From positions 62,001 through 126,000 of the forward strand of contig NC_033563.1 in assembly GCF_001680005.1 (NCBI RefSeq): 64,000 nt of DNA, written 5' to 3'. The stretch's first letter is position 1. Each line of letters starts with the position of its first letter. Source of the stretch: Plasmodium coatneyi (Eukaryota; Apicomplexa; Aconoidasida; Haemosporida; Plasmodiidae). Below the pieces are notes generated by a model. That model was not told the DNA's origin, did not search any database, and saw only the letters and a program-made list of their open reading frames with translations. Position numbers and translations under genes: made by a program. Of the stretch, positions 10,694 to 23,340 are shown one piece after another.

Positions 10694-12716
10694 CTCTTTT
10701 TTTTAATATACACTTTTCTGTATGTATACACATATATATATATTTCTTATTGTATATGTATAATATAAACTTCTTCTTTTAAAAAAGAAGCCGGTTATCG
10801 TATTATTCGCATAAACCTCTCCGTATGTGGAATGTGAATTTTATATGTTACGAGTTGTTGTGTTAAAGGTTGTGTTAGGGTGGTAGGTGGAAGGAAGGTT
10901 GTGTTAAAAAATTTGTGTGTTGTGTTATGTTGAGATGTACATCTATATATATATGTGTAATAAACGGAGTTTAAAATGTTTTTTGTGTTGTGCTGTGTTG
11001 TTCCTTCTCCTATGTATTTGGAATAAGGGTCATTGTGTATATGGAAGTGTATAGGAAAAATTTTATGCTTGTTCTATGGTGATAATTGTTGCTATGGTGA
11101 ATGATAAATGTATTAAATTTTTATGTTTTTCAATAATAATATATATTTTCTACTTTCCCAAGCAATAATAACACACAAGTGTGTATTTAATTATTATATG
11201 AATAATTAAGGCGTAAATATATGAAGATCAATTAGTACAGCAATAATAGTACAGGAATAGGAAGAAAACAATTACAGAAGGAAAAATTAAACTTCTCCAT
11301 ATAATTTTTTTTTATATATATTTTACTATTTAACTAATAGGTGATTTCTTTGTAGCACGAACGATACTATTCACATGTGCACTTTGGTTATTGCTGTTGT
11401 GCACATATTAAGGCTTAACAACACTCTCTTCCCCTTTTCAAAGAAAAAAAAAAAAAAGAAAACAATATTCTAGAATATATTTACGCACTTCAAGTATGTT
11501 TTATTATTATTACTAAAAAGGCTGGTGGTGGTCGTCGTTCTTTATGTATATTTTTGTGTACATGTAATAGAATTTATATATTGAAATTTTTCCTTTATTT
11601 ATACATTCAGCATAAGATGGAAATGTATATGAAAATTTTTGCTTCTTTTATGATTGTAAGTACATGGAATTTTTCACCTCCCTTAATTAGTACACACTGT
11701 TCAATTTTCAAAGTAACACAGTAGTATACTATGTACATATATATTAAATACTCATGCATATAGTTCATGCAGAAGTAAAACAGATGTGGTGAAGTAATAG
11801 AATAAGGAAGGAAGAGAAGTGCATACTCCTTATACACCCCCTACATTCCATGTCATTTAACCTTATGCGATTATTTGGAACACTATACAATTGTTTGCCT
11901 CACAAAGTTATTACTTACATGAGAACATAATATTTCCTCCCTTTGAACAAAAATATCATGATACATTTATTAATTAATGTGTTTATTTTAATGCTAAAGG
12001 GAATTAATAAAACATCTTTTCAGCATATATAATATAGTACATATATGTGTAGTACGCTGTTCATATATGCGTGTGCATAGAGAGCATACATTCTTCCTTC
12101 CTCCTGCCATCCCTCCATCAATGTGTATATGAATTTATTCACATATATATTTACACTATTCAATTATATATTTATACACTATTCACATAATTTACTATTC
12201 ACGTATGTGCATTCAATATTACATTCAATAGGTACGAATTGATTTAAAAGTTTTTTTTTATATTAATATGCCCCCCCCTCCACCCCAAAAAAAAAAAAAA
12301 AAAAAAATATTACTCCTAATTTTTTTTTAATGCACATATATATATGTAGTATACAGTTGTCATTTACATGCATATGTGCAGTTCATATATATATGTATAA
12401 GGAGTTACGTTGCATCCCTCCTCCCCTTCCAATGGACATCGTCCAAATGGTCAATAACTAAAGTGGACACTTTACCCATGTAATGAAGGAAGGAAACAAT
12501 AACATTCTCCCCCTCTATGTGCGTAGAATACATCATTTGAACAATGATAATTGTATGTTCATGTACAGGGAATAACACGTTGTGATCATTGTTCTTATTA
12601 TTACTTAATTTTCCATAGTTATACTAAGAAAAAAGAAGGGAAAGTTGCGGGGGTGGAAGGGGAATATCCGACGCAGGCCTTCCTCCATAATTGTTAGGAA
12701 GGGAAGGGGAACGTAT
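10694..12716. other. AT-rich spacer between KIR genes
   Basis: KIR-type 5' flank with TA-rich runs, A and T homopolymers (11441-11456, 12287-12306) and scattered ATATATGTG units. Around 11685-11760 is a GTACACACTGTTCAATTTTC motif resembling one upstream of other KIRs. No gene was recognised. Confidence 0.6.
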
Positions 12717-14244
12717 TTACATACTTCCATAACTAATATTACGACGGCCTCGTTCAGGGAGATCATTCTTCATTCTCCTTTTCCCAGATCCTCGTGGTGG
12801 TGACCTATCATACATAGTAGATTCATCTATAGAATGGTCTGTTGAATCTTCTGTTGAGGAGTCTGCTATTGTGGAATCTGTTGTTGTTGATGTGTCGTCT
12901 TCTGTGAATGTGTCGTCATCGTCAAATTCACGTTTAACAAAACTTCTTTTTCCTCTTCTACCCCTTCCTTTCGGAGATTTATGTCCTTGTGGGACTAATA
13001 AGGAAATATACTAAATAAAAAAGAAATAAGGAGAAGGTAAAATTACATATACATATATATATATATACCATATATACATATATATACATGTATACATATA
13101 TATACATGTATACATATATATATACATACCTATATATATGTATGTACATATTTATATATATATGTATATATGTCTATATATATATATATATATAGGTATG
13201 TATATATATATGTATATGGTTATACATTGTAATGATTGTAATCATTCTTACCTTGTAAAAAAAGAAGGTGATTAACGGAGTTGCTATTCCAAGGAAGGTA
13301 TAAGAAGGAATGTTATTGGTGATCTGAGAGAGGGATTCATTTTTGCTGATCAGTTCATGAGACTGCGGAGTATAATTACTGGTGAGTGTACACGTCGGTA
13401 TAATTACCACCTTACACTTTGATTCGGTGCCACCATCAAACGTACATTCTTGATTAAGCCTCCTAAATTCCTTCCATAATTCATGTCCCTGGTCATTCTT
13501 ATATGTGCAATCCGGATTCAGCTCCTTAAATTTTTTACACCATCCATAGTTACTTTCTTCCCTACATTCCGCACGTACAGTTCTATATGCAGAAAGTGCT
13601 TTCTCTAGGTGATTGTAATAGTCCCAAGTACAGGACGCCATACCATTCCCTACTTGTTGTTTTATAGTGCCCTCGTCCTTTTTATAATCATTTACATCCT
13701 TCCACGCCCAGAATAACTTGTTCTCAATATGAGTGTCCGGGAAGGTACACTTATGATCGCTTGTACCATCATTCACTGCATCTTTAATGAGGTCCATAGC
13801 TTTATTAAATGATGAATTATCCAAATTTTTCGGTAAAATACCTCTAACCCAGAAATAGAAGAGGTCACAATATTTATTCTCCGATGCATCTTTCTCTTTC
13901 TTTTTAAATATGTAACACAGTGCTTTTATAATTCGTTCCGTATACTGATTAGTACTCGCATCTCCATTCAATTTATTCCTTATTTGTTTGGGCCATGATT
14001 CATCCCCACAGCTAGTCATACCTTCCTCGTACTTTTTATAGTACTCTGTATTTGAGGGTAATTCGTCCAAATGTGACCTCTACAAATACAGTTAGTAAAG
14101 GGTATGTATTCTTATATAATTATAATCTTCCATTCAATTTTACTTTATATTACCTATATAAAAATATATTATATACGAAATTCATTAGATTACTTATGTT
14201 GAGAAAAGAAGGGGGGAATGGCTTACCCCAAGTGGTTCCGTCAT
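12717..14244 (-). CDS. KIR variant antigen
   Basis: Exons 14227-14244 (M-T-E-P-L-G), 13252-14079 and 12717-13010, predicted 379 residues. The ectodomain carries I-I-K-A-L-C-Y-I-F, C-D-L-F-Y-F-W-V-R-G (the usual W-L-G-D is W-V-R-G here), and N-K-L-F-W-A-W-K-D-V in place of the common R-K-x-V-F-D-Y helix. A duplicated-looking L-N-P-D-C-T / L-N-Q-E-C-T segment follows. The membrane helix sits near residues 262-282 and ends F-Y-K. Exon 3 begins Y-I-S-L-L-V-P, is Asp/Ser/Thr-rich, and ends Y-G-S-M. Intron 2 (13011-13251) is a TA/GTATATATA microsatellite. The divergent W-V-R-G and the missing F-D-Y helix mark it as an outlier of this array. Confidence 0.85.
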
Positions 14245-15714
14245 TTTTGCCTTTGCCTGTTTATATTCATTCCTCTATGTATATAATGCTCCTATATTGG
14301 AGTTTTCCACATATTGATATGAGATACATCTATATGTGAAATCCGTTTGTTTTATAATTATGGTTATTAAATTTGTGTTCAGAGTTCATTATATATATAT
14401 TTCCTTAAAAATGTATAAACGGTAATGACACTTTCTATATATGTATAGAAAATTATGACATGCATATATACATATAATTAAGGAATAAAAGTAAAAAAGA
14501 AAATGTGCTGAGGAATCACATAATAAAATTAAAAATTTTTAATTTCCCATATATTGCTCATTTAATTACTATACTATTGTACAGTGAATTATTAATCAGA
14601 ATATTTAACTATTATATATCTTATTCAGTTGTTCTGTATGTATAAGAGTGAAATATATTTTTTCTTTTTTTTTTTTTAATTCTTCACTGTTTATTATTTG
14701 ACTAAAGTGTTCATGTTACCATATATAACTAATATAAGTTTCACAAAGAAAGAGAAAAAAGGAAAAAAAAAAAAAAAAAAAAAAAAAATATATTTTTTTT
14801 TCTCTCCTCTTCCTTTTACTTCACTTTATTTTGACTTGGTTTGGTTGGAAAAATTTTTTTGTATTGAACATCTAAAATATGTTCATTAAATTTTTTTGTT
14901 ACAGAAGTTTTTATTTTTGTGTAATTACTTTTTTTTTTCCTTTTTTTTCAAAAAATAGAAATACTTTTTTCGGACAGGTCAGCACCTTTTTTCTTTTTTT
15001 TTTTTTCGATACAGGTATTAATGTTTATGAATTTTTTTTTTCTGCTTTTTTTCCTTTTTTACTTTTTTTAAGAATTTATAAAAAGAAATATAGAGCAGTT
15101 ATTAGTATAATTTGTACGTTTGCATCCTTTCCTTTTTTTATTTTAAAATATGTAATTCATCACCACCAAAAGGAAGCAGAAAAAGAAGATCCCCCTATCA
15201 TAGAAAATCAATACATTTAGCAGGAACTTCCACTATAGGCTCAACATTGACCCTCAGAAGAAAATTCTGCTGAATAATATTCAACAACGGATATTTCCAT
15301 GGACAGTTGCACGGTACGTTCTGCTAGTCCATAATATGCAGAAAAATCCATTGCACGGACAATGGAAACAAAGAAAGAATATTGCTTACCATAGCATGTA
15401 AGACGTCCTATTCAACGTCACATGAACCCTTGAATATAATGTCCTCCTCCCTCCTCCCTTCCACCCGCCATGGAAGGAACAATAAATGATCACCGCACAC
15501 AAAGCCCGCACAGGGTTTATATATATACAGTGTGTGTATGGAAAGAAACAAAAAATATATATACATAAATCATTCATATTAAAAAGGAAAAGGGAATAAG
15601 CCATATCATATCACAATTTTAAAAAAAAAAGTTAATACTTCTCTCTCTTGTTTTAAAAAAAAAAAAAACGAAGGATGGAAGAACAACTTTATTATTTCCT
15701 ACTCCTCAGGTGTC
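14245..15714. other. AT-rich spacer with long A/T homopolymers
   Basis: Contains A runs (14766-14788), T-rich tracts (14990-15070) and TA repeats. T-rich pseudo-ORFs here have no codon structure. Around 15370-15600 is the 3' flank of the exported protein gene. Confidence 0.6.
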
Positions 15715-16601
15715 CTATTTCTGCAGTTCTCTTTTCCTGAGACATTTTTGTACTTCTTCATTTTCTGTGATACATTTAATCCATGCGCCTGAATAGTAAA
15801 ATCCTAACAGCACACCCAACATAAGGAGTCCTACAATTACGGGAACTACAAAGGTGACTGGGTAGAACCATGGTGGGACGCTATTAATTTGATCTAACGT
15901 AGAAAGAGTACTTGGGTTTAAATAAGGCATAATTACTGTATAGGCTACTGCAGCCGCCAGCACAATAAAAACCCATGTTTTACTTCTAATTTTGTGGAAT
16001 CTCATTTTATGAAAAAGTCCTCCGCGTCCGTTTTTCACTTTTTCATTTTTAGCCTTATTCTTCATGAATGGTGCCTTTTCTGATGGAGTATTGTTGCTCC
16101 TGTTGTTTCTGCAGTTGGTGGATTTTAATTTTTTCATTCTTTCTTTTAATGTGACATCCTCAAGGGAATCTTCACTAAGATCAGAATATAATTCATCGTT
16201 ATCTGCTGTTGAGGATGGTATATTGGTCTTGTGTGTTAATAGTGTGCTAAGACTTCTATCTACGCTGTGAAATTGCCTGTTTTTACTATTACTATGATCT
16301 CCTCCTTTCTTTGATAAGGTGCCTAAAGGACGCACCTAAAAAGAAAGGATGGTAAAGTAAATTTTTTATTTGAAATTTATGCAATATACAATTATTAATA
16401 ATAAAGGAAGGAAAATTTCACACCCCTACTCCCCCCCTCCTAGCAAAATAAAAAAAAAAAATTTTAATCATAATGAGTTTGCGCTAATTCTAAAAAATTT
16501 AACAACAGATCCTATCTTCTTACATAGTGATGGTTGGAATGTTGTGCCCAACAGCTTAAAATGAAAGTTAATATTAAAATTCTCGAAAGAGGTGCCATCA
16601 T
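15715..16601 (-). CDS. Plasmodium exported protein with two membrane helices, function unknown
   Basis: Exon 1 (16524-16601) encodes a 26-residue signal-peptide segment (hydrophobic I-L-I-L-T-F-I-L-S-C-W-A-Q, ending S-N-H-H-Y) with a GTAAGA donor. Exon 2 (15715-16335) follows a TTTTTAG acceptor, giving about 232 residues. The mature part is basic and Ser/Asn-rich. It contains D-R-S-L-S-T, a PEXEL-like motif without the final acidic/amide residue, matching D-R-S-L-D-S in the gene at 1.8-2.9 kb. Two hydrophobic helices (about residues 146-165 and 182-206) precede a short Lys/Glu/Arg-rich tail. It is the second member of the same family, placed between KIR genes on the same strand. Confidence 0.77.
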
Positions 16602-17449
16602 TTTGCTGTTTTTTTTGCTCCTTTCTTATGTATATTAGTACTTTGTATGATTATTTCTTCTTTCTTTATTATTAGTAAACATTAATAACATAATTTGCAT
16701 ATGTAATTTGCGATTTACTGCTTTTTTCATTCCAGGTGTGTGAATATGTAACTTCTATAATGTTTTTTACTTTCTAAAATTTAAAATTAATTGGAATGTA
16801 TATACTAATAATATACATATATATGTAGAAGTTATATAATAATTTATAATAAAGAAGAAATATTTTATTTTACCACATAATTATATTTCAAAAAAGATTA
16901 AGTTAACTAAAATGTGGTCAACGTTCCACAAAGAGAGTGACCCACACTCTCTAATTATATGTCGCATTTCTTCTAACGATGTACAGTAGGAACAAATTAT
17001 TCATATTTTGAGCATTAGAAATTATATATATACACTAAAAAAAATTTATTTTATTTTAGATATAATGGTCAATATGAACTGCTTAAAGCTATGAGTCATA
17101 TTTTTTTTTTAGCGCACACTCAAAAGGAAGGGGGTGAGGGGAGGAGAATTGAACCTACTTTTTTTTTATATTTATGCGTATACAATAAATATGATATGTG
17201 CTGCACAATATTATAGGTATGTATACATGGATGGGAAAAAAATTTTTCCTTTTTTTTCCAACACAACCTTCTGCCCCTGATTCTGCTTCTACGCATATAT
17301 ATTACATAATTTGTTGTAGTAGTGTAGTATTGTGTAATAGTTGTGTAGTGTAGTATAGTGTTAGTGTAGTGTAGTAGTGTAGTGTAGTAGTAGTACATTC
17401 TACTTTTTTTGCTCTGTGAAGGGGTGGAAGAGAAGGGTGTGAGGGAATA
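16602..17449. other. AT-rich spacer
   Basis: TA-rich sequence. A TAGTGTAGTGTAGTA microsatellite (about 17310-17395) lies just past the KIR stop. No gene was seen. Confidence 0.6.
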
Positions 17450-18868
17450 TTATGTAAGTTGATATTTTATATTGGTTCTTTGGTGACCCTGCTGTGGTTC
17501 CTGTGGCCTACTATTCTTTCCTACTTTAGACCGAGCAGTGGTATATGGAGCAGAAACTTCTGTTCCATATTCCGTTGTAGAATCATCGCTAGTGTATAAT
17601 GTTGTTAAGGTATCGTCGTCTTCTGTGAATGTGTCCCAGCTCTTTGCAGCTGATGTTCTTTTTCTTCTGTTTATTCTATTATTGTTGTTGTTGTTGTTCC
17701 CAAAAAAATATTTTATTCTAGAAGGTAAAAGATCATACTACGAAAGGGAAAACAAAAAGAAAAAAAAATGGGCATCAAAGGAAGGAATGAAAAAATCAAA
17801 CCGCTGTTAAGAGTAAAGGACCACCTAACAGCCCACCTACCACTACTACATTCATAGTGAATATATACACACATATATATATAAATATATGTACATATAT
17901 CTATTATAATTCTTGCTCACCTTGTAAAGAAGGAAAACAGCCGCTGGTAGACTGAGTGCACCCAAAATCGAAACTGTACCAACTGTGGTGGTATCCATTC
18001 CAGAAGAGGCTGCTGATCCAGAGGATCCAGGAGACTGGTGTCCTGTACTACCGGGTCCTGAAGAACCTGGGTTCCAGGTGCATGTTAATTTTTGAAGTTT
18101 ACCTTTCTCACAGTAATTGTTACTTTGTCCATCACTTTCCCCATTTTGCTTCTTAAACCAAGTACAAAATTGATCATCCCTATGTAGCCCTCCTTCTGCT
18201 TTGCAATCATTCTGCACAGTTTGGCATGCTGCTTTAACTTTCTGTATATAACCTGAACACTGATCATTGCATCGTGAATCAATATTCGGTAATAATGATT
18301 GCAATTCCTTGTAGTTGTGGTAATAGTCGAAGACGATTTTTCTATGGCCAAAGAGGTTCTTATCAATGTTATTATTGTACTTATTCTCACATTCTTGTGT
18401 GACAACCCAACTGCTGAATGCATCATAAATTCTTTGTACAGTGTTCGAAAATGATTGCGGTCTAACGTCCTCCCATATAAAATCTCCAAGCCAGTAATAT
18501 AAGAAATCACACTTCTCATTATCGGATCCGGGGAGACCATTTAGTGTAGACAAGCAGCAACCAGCACCTGTAATTATACTTTTGCGCTCCTCAATTTCAC
18601 TGTTCTCCTTCAATTTTGCTTCCACGGTATTCCTTTGTTCCTCCTCACATCTGCAGGTGCCAGGATCGAACTTACCATAGTATTTAGTTCTGGAAGGTAA
18701 ATCCTTAAAACATTGTACCTACAGGTATAGTCAGAAAAATATAAATGTGCGCATAACCATCTTGTCAATTCATTATACATCACATATGACTTCATGTGTC
18801 CCATATTTATATATATATTAAAACTAGAAATAACGGACCTCCTCTTCCTCTTTCTTATCACTTCCCAT
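17450..18868 (-). CDS. KIR variant antigen
   Basis: Exons 18839-18868 (M-G-S-D-K-K-E-E-E-E), 17921-18718 and 17450-17737, predicted 371 residues. The ectodomain opens V-Q-C-F-K-D-L-P-S-R-T-K-Y and has C-D-F-L-Y-Y-W-L-G-D, L-F-G-H-R-K-I-V-F-D-Y-Y and spaced cysteines. The stalk is low-complexity Gly/Ser/Pro (P-G-S-S-G-P-G-S-T-G repeats). The membrane helix lies near residues 255-276. Exon 3 begins Y-D-L-L-P-S, has an Asn run, and ends I-K-Y-Q-L-T rather than Y-x-x-M. The first exon and the GTCCGTTATTTC donor are nearly identical to those of the KIR at 31.8-33.2 kb, so the two share a recent 5' ancestor. Confidence 0.87.
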
Positions 18869-19759
18869 TGTCAGTGTACATTATCTTATATATTGTAAAT
18901 TCATATTAGAAATGTATTCCTTATTTGACCATATATCATTTCTACTTTTGTATTTTTTTTTGCATATTTCGAAAAGTGATTATTCATGTGGATGTAACGG
19001 ACTTGTCATTCTTCCAATAATATACACCTTATATTATTAGGAGGGTAATAATATATTATATGTGCTTAATCCCCTTGGGTATAAAAACTTATGGCTACAA
19101 TTAGAATGAATATGTTCATATAGTAAGATAGAAGAGAGGATGGGAACGATAATTCAAATTCTTTCCATATATACATTTGTCATGCGCACTATTGTATTAT
19201 TGAATGGTTGGTGATTATTCCCAGAAATATTATGTTGCTATTTATGCGCCCCTTCTGTTATATACATACACAGTGAATGCCTTTTTCCTCCATTTTCTTT
19301 TTATTTTTTTTTTCAGGGAGGGAAAAGAATTTTTTTTTTTATGTACCTTATTAATTTTCATGCCTTTTTATTGTTATGTTTTAAAAGGGGGTGTGGGCAT
19401 TATTGGAAGTTTGTTAGCGTACATATATTGTGCATAGTTCATGCATATGTATAATACATTTTTTGCTCGTTTTCTTAAATATGTGTATGCATGCATATTT
19501 ATTGAGGAGAGGAGCGTGTGAATTCATATGAAATAGGTAAGGGAAAGAAGGAATATAATGCAAACAATAGCATAGATTATATATATGCAAAGATATATAT
19601 ATATTCCTGTTCATAGCAGTACTTTTTACAGTACAACCTCCCGCCTCCTCTTTCCATTTATGATCGTTTAGATATAATAATAGTGTTCCTTTTTTTTTTT
19701 TTTTTTTTTTCCTTTTTCCTTTTTCCTTTTTCCAACTTTTTTTTTTAAAAAGGGAGGAA
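18869..19759. other. AT-rich spacer, KIR 5' and 3' flanks
   Basis: Contains a T tract (19690-19711) with CTTTTTC repeats and an ATAATATACACCTTATATTATT stretch. No coding sequence was recognised. Confidence 0.55.
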
Positions 19760-22344
19760 CTATCTAGTGTACGGAATGGAATATTCAGTTCCTCCACTAC
19801 TGGTTAAATTTGATGAGGAATAGTCCGTTTCTGCTGCTGAACTTAGTGTGGAATCTTCGCTCGTAAATGTGGTGAATTCTTCCCTAGTGGCTCTTTTTCT
19901 TGTATTTCTATTGCTTCTATTGTTGCTTCCACCTCCTCTATTGTTCATATTACTTTTTCCTCCTCCACCACCTCCAAAAAAAGAAGAATTACGTATTCCA
20001 TTGAATAAGGAAGTATACTAAGAAGGAAAAAAAAGAGACAAAATTAGGAGCATATGTATACCACATATGTATATATAATGCAACACATGTATATAATGCT
20101 TATACTTACTGCACATATATATATAAAAGAGAGTAAATATTAATAAATTTTATTATTATGTAGAATTTCCCTTTTAATTATAATTGTTGTAATTATAATT
20201 ATAGTGGTTGTACATCCTTACTTTATATAATAAGGAAGCAATTAATGGAATTGCTATTGCTGCTGCAGCTCCAGAAGAGATGGTTGCAGTGGTAGGAAAG
20301 CTGCTTCCGGGGGAGGTAGACGTTGTGCTGCCTCCTGAGAGCATTGATGTTTGGGACTGTAGTTGCCTCCCGGGAGCTGTCGGTGTACTCGGCGGTGCAG
20401 CAGGTGCCGATTCCTCTGGGGATGCTGCTCCCCTTTCACCTGATGACGTTACTGCTGCTACTGAAGCTTGAGGAGTAGGTTGAGTAGGTTCTACAGATGG
20501 TTGTAGAACTGTAGAAAGGAAAATAAGATAGGAATGGGGGTGGAAGGGAGGTGGAGTGGGGGTGATAAAGAATAACTGTACTTAAGGTAATTCCGTTCAC
20601 TTAAAGTAGTTCTACTTTCCTTAAGGTAGTTTTATTCTGTGCTTACCTTCTAGATCACCGTTAGATTGTTCTGTACGTGATAGTGATGGATCAGAGCATG
20701 TTAATTCCTGTGGTGGTATAAATTCGTCCTTCTTAGGGTTCGTTTTAAAATTGGGACAATATTTATCTCCGGCAGTAGCTTTGCATTCTGGACTTACTTT
20801 GTTATATGTTGATTGGGCTGTCTTGTAAGCAGTATTGCATTTGTCATCACTGCAATATTTATAACATTCTTCGTTTCCTTTTAATTTATGATAATTATAG
20901 TACCAATCAAATAGTATTTTAGCCTCGTTGAATCTGCCTTCGTTAATACCTCCGTACAAATTGGTGCACTTACACTTATACATGGAATCCTTCAGCTTAT
21001 CATAAATTGACGGCATAACCATTGAGAGCTTGCTTCCTCCCTTATTTATTTTATCACCTAACCAATAAAAGAAAAATTTATAACGGTCACTACTGGACAA
21101 AGATGCGAACTCTTCCCTACCTGTCCCCCTACATGCTATACAGTAATTTTTCACAATTTTATCAATCCAATCCCACTTATTTCCTCCGTACGACGATAAT
21201 GAATTTTTTAGTTCTTCTTCCAGTTGACTACTATTGTTCCATTTGCTTCCGTTGAGTTCACAACTTGTTCCTACTCTTCCTTCGTCTAACGCATCGTATA
21301 TTTTCTGTGAAGGTAATTTATTTGTGTCCCCGTCCTAAAGAAATATAGAATTCAACAGGAGGAAGTGGAATATATACATAGATGTGAATATATTATCATG
21401 TGTACATTTCTTATATTTCTTTATTACATTGCGCATATAGTGTTATATTTATAATATTTATAAAATTTCAAATAAGGGAAATAACCTGTGTTTTTGCTGC
21501 AGGAGGTTTGCATGTCAATGGATTCGGTTCGTTATATTCCCCCCTACTCCCTTCCTTCTTCTTAAATTTGGGACAATATTGATCTCCGTCAGTTTTCTTG
21601 CAATCTGCATTTACTTTCTCATATGTTGTTTGGGCTTTTTGGAAGGGAGCATTACATTTTTCATTATTATTGCAATACTCACTACACTTTTCTTTGCTGT
21701 GTAATTCCTTATAGTTATAGTACCAATCATATAGTACTTTAGCCTGGTCAAACCTGTCCTTTTTAATAAAAGGGTATATATGAGTGCACTTACATCCAGA
21801 ATCGAATTCGGTTAGCTTCTTATAAATTGCACTCATAACCATTGAGAATAGTCTGTCCTCCTTCCATTCTGCCTCTCTTACCTTATCACCTAACCAAAAA
21901 TAAAAGAAGTCACAACGCTGATCATCGGACAAATTGTCGTCCCCTCTTTTTCCGTTACATGCATAACACCAATTTCCCCCAATTTCTTTGATCCATTTCC
22001 AATTTCCACCTCCGTACGGCTCTACTGATCCTTTTACACTCTGCTCCAGATTAGTACTGTTTCCCTGGTTCCCTCTTCGGAATGTACAAGTCCTTCTTCC
22101 ATTTTCGAATTCAGCATATATTTCCTTTGAGGGTAATGTAATTGTATCTTCCGTCTCCTAAAAATATAGAAATGGCAAAATATATGAGTATACATCCATA
22201 CATATCCATACATTATTTCCTATTATTATATTATATACATGTGGGGAACATATATATATATGTACACCTATCACTATATACACTTTTTCCAAATAGTGGA
22301 AATGTGAATGGATTGTATTGGTTGTATTATTCCCTTTTTACCAT
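19760..22344 (-). CDS. Double-ectodomain KIR variant antigen
   Basis: Five exons: 22342-22344 (the ATG alone), 21486-22157, 20647-21334, 20222-20508 and 19760-20017. Phases join cleanly to a predicted 635 residues. Exons 2 and 3 each encode a complete KIR-type cysteine domain. The first has L-P-S-K-E-I-Y, W-C-Y-A-C, C-D-F-F-Y-F-W-L-G-D and D-W-Y-Y-N-Y-K-E-L. The second has L-P-S-Q-K-I-Y, Y-C-I-A-C, F-F-F-Y-W-L-G-D and D-W-Y-Y-N-Y-H-K-L. Exon 4 is a Pro/Ser/Thr stalk plus membrane helix (about residues 530-550), so stalk and helix have their own exon here. Exon 5 is a cytoplasmic tail starting Y-T-S-L-F-N-G-I with a Gly run. The one-codon exon 1 (ATG|GTAAAA) is the least certain element. Confidence 0.83.
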
Positions 22345-23340
22345 TGTTTAGGTATAATATATTCTTCTTCGTATATATAATAAAGTGATGTTAGAAAATG
22401 CTGTTCCTTCCTTATATATATATGTTCATATATATAAAACATGGAGTGTTTAGGAGTTCTTCATATACTTTTGGAGAGTAATTATTATGAATGAAAGAAT
22501 GAATATGGAAATTTCTTTCTCCATTTATTTATTTTTTATTTATTTATTTCCTTTCCATTCCTTCTCATTCCTTCTTATTCGTTCTTTCGTTCTTTCCTTC
22601 TTATTCCTTCTTATTCCTTCTTTCCTTCACGTAATTGTTACATTGTTATATTATTGTACCTTCCATATATATGGGACCATACAAAAATATTACATTAATA
22701 TTATTATTATTATGTGGAAAATGTGATTATTCTTCGAAGAACATTCACATTATTATTATACTATTATTATTATTATTATATTATTATTATATTATTATTA
22801 ATATTATTATTGTTATTTATATTATTATTACTACTATTATTATTATATTATTATTATTATTAATATTATTATTAATATTATTATTAATATTATGCACGCT
22901 CATGCTCCTTTCCTTTTCTTTAAAAATGGTTAAAATTTTATGTACACTACCTTTTTTCCTTTCCATTTCTTCGTTTCTTCCTTTTTTTTTTTTCTTTTTT
23001 GTTTTTTTTCTTGTGCCCCATTCTTTCACATTTCGTTTTAAGTGTTGTCCTCTTCATGCAGAGAGTTATTCATATAAACAAATTAAAGTAAAGGAAAGAA
23101 AAAATAAAATAAAAAAGTATAATAAAAAAGGGGGAAATAAAAAAAGTTAAGCAAAATAGATAGGGGAAGGTCATTTTTTTTCTTCGAACAGTACATATAA
23201 ACTGTATACAAACTGTGTACATGGTGGTCATTTATAATTTTTTGAGGAGAGGAAGAACATTATGTACGCTATTAGTGTATTCATGTAAAGGGAAGGGGAA
23301 CTTATTACATACGTTATTCATAATTAATGAAAGGGGTATA
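22345..23340. other. AT-rich spacer with (ATT)n microsatellite
   Basis: Carries KIR 5' flank, a TTCCTTCTTATTC-type pyrimidine repeat (22555-22630) and a long ATT/TTA trinucleotide microsatellite (about 22690-22895). ORFs here are repeat artefacts. Confidence 0.65.
22690..22895. repeat. (ATT)n trinucleotide microsatellite
   Basis: A nearly continuous run of ATT/TTA units with a few interruptions, lying in the spacer. Confidence 0.9.

Noticed and set aside
17990..18070. Host mimicry in the Gly/Ser/Pro stalk of the 17.4-18.9 kb KIR
   Set aside because: The sequence is low-complexity and matches many proteins. No specific host protein could be named.
22635..23150. Ile/Leu-rich ORF of 171 codons
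   Set aside because: It translates an (ATT)n microsatellite and a T-rich tract; it is not a membrane protein gene.
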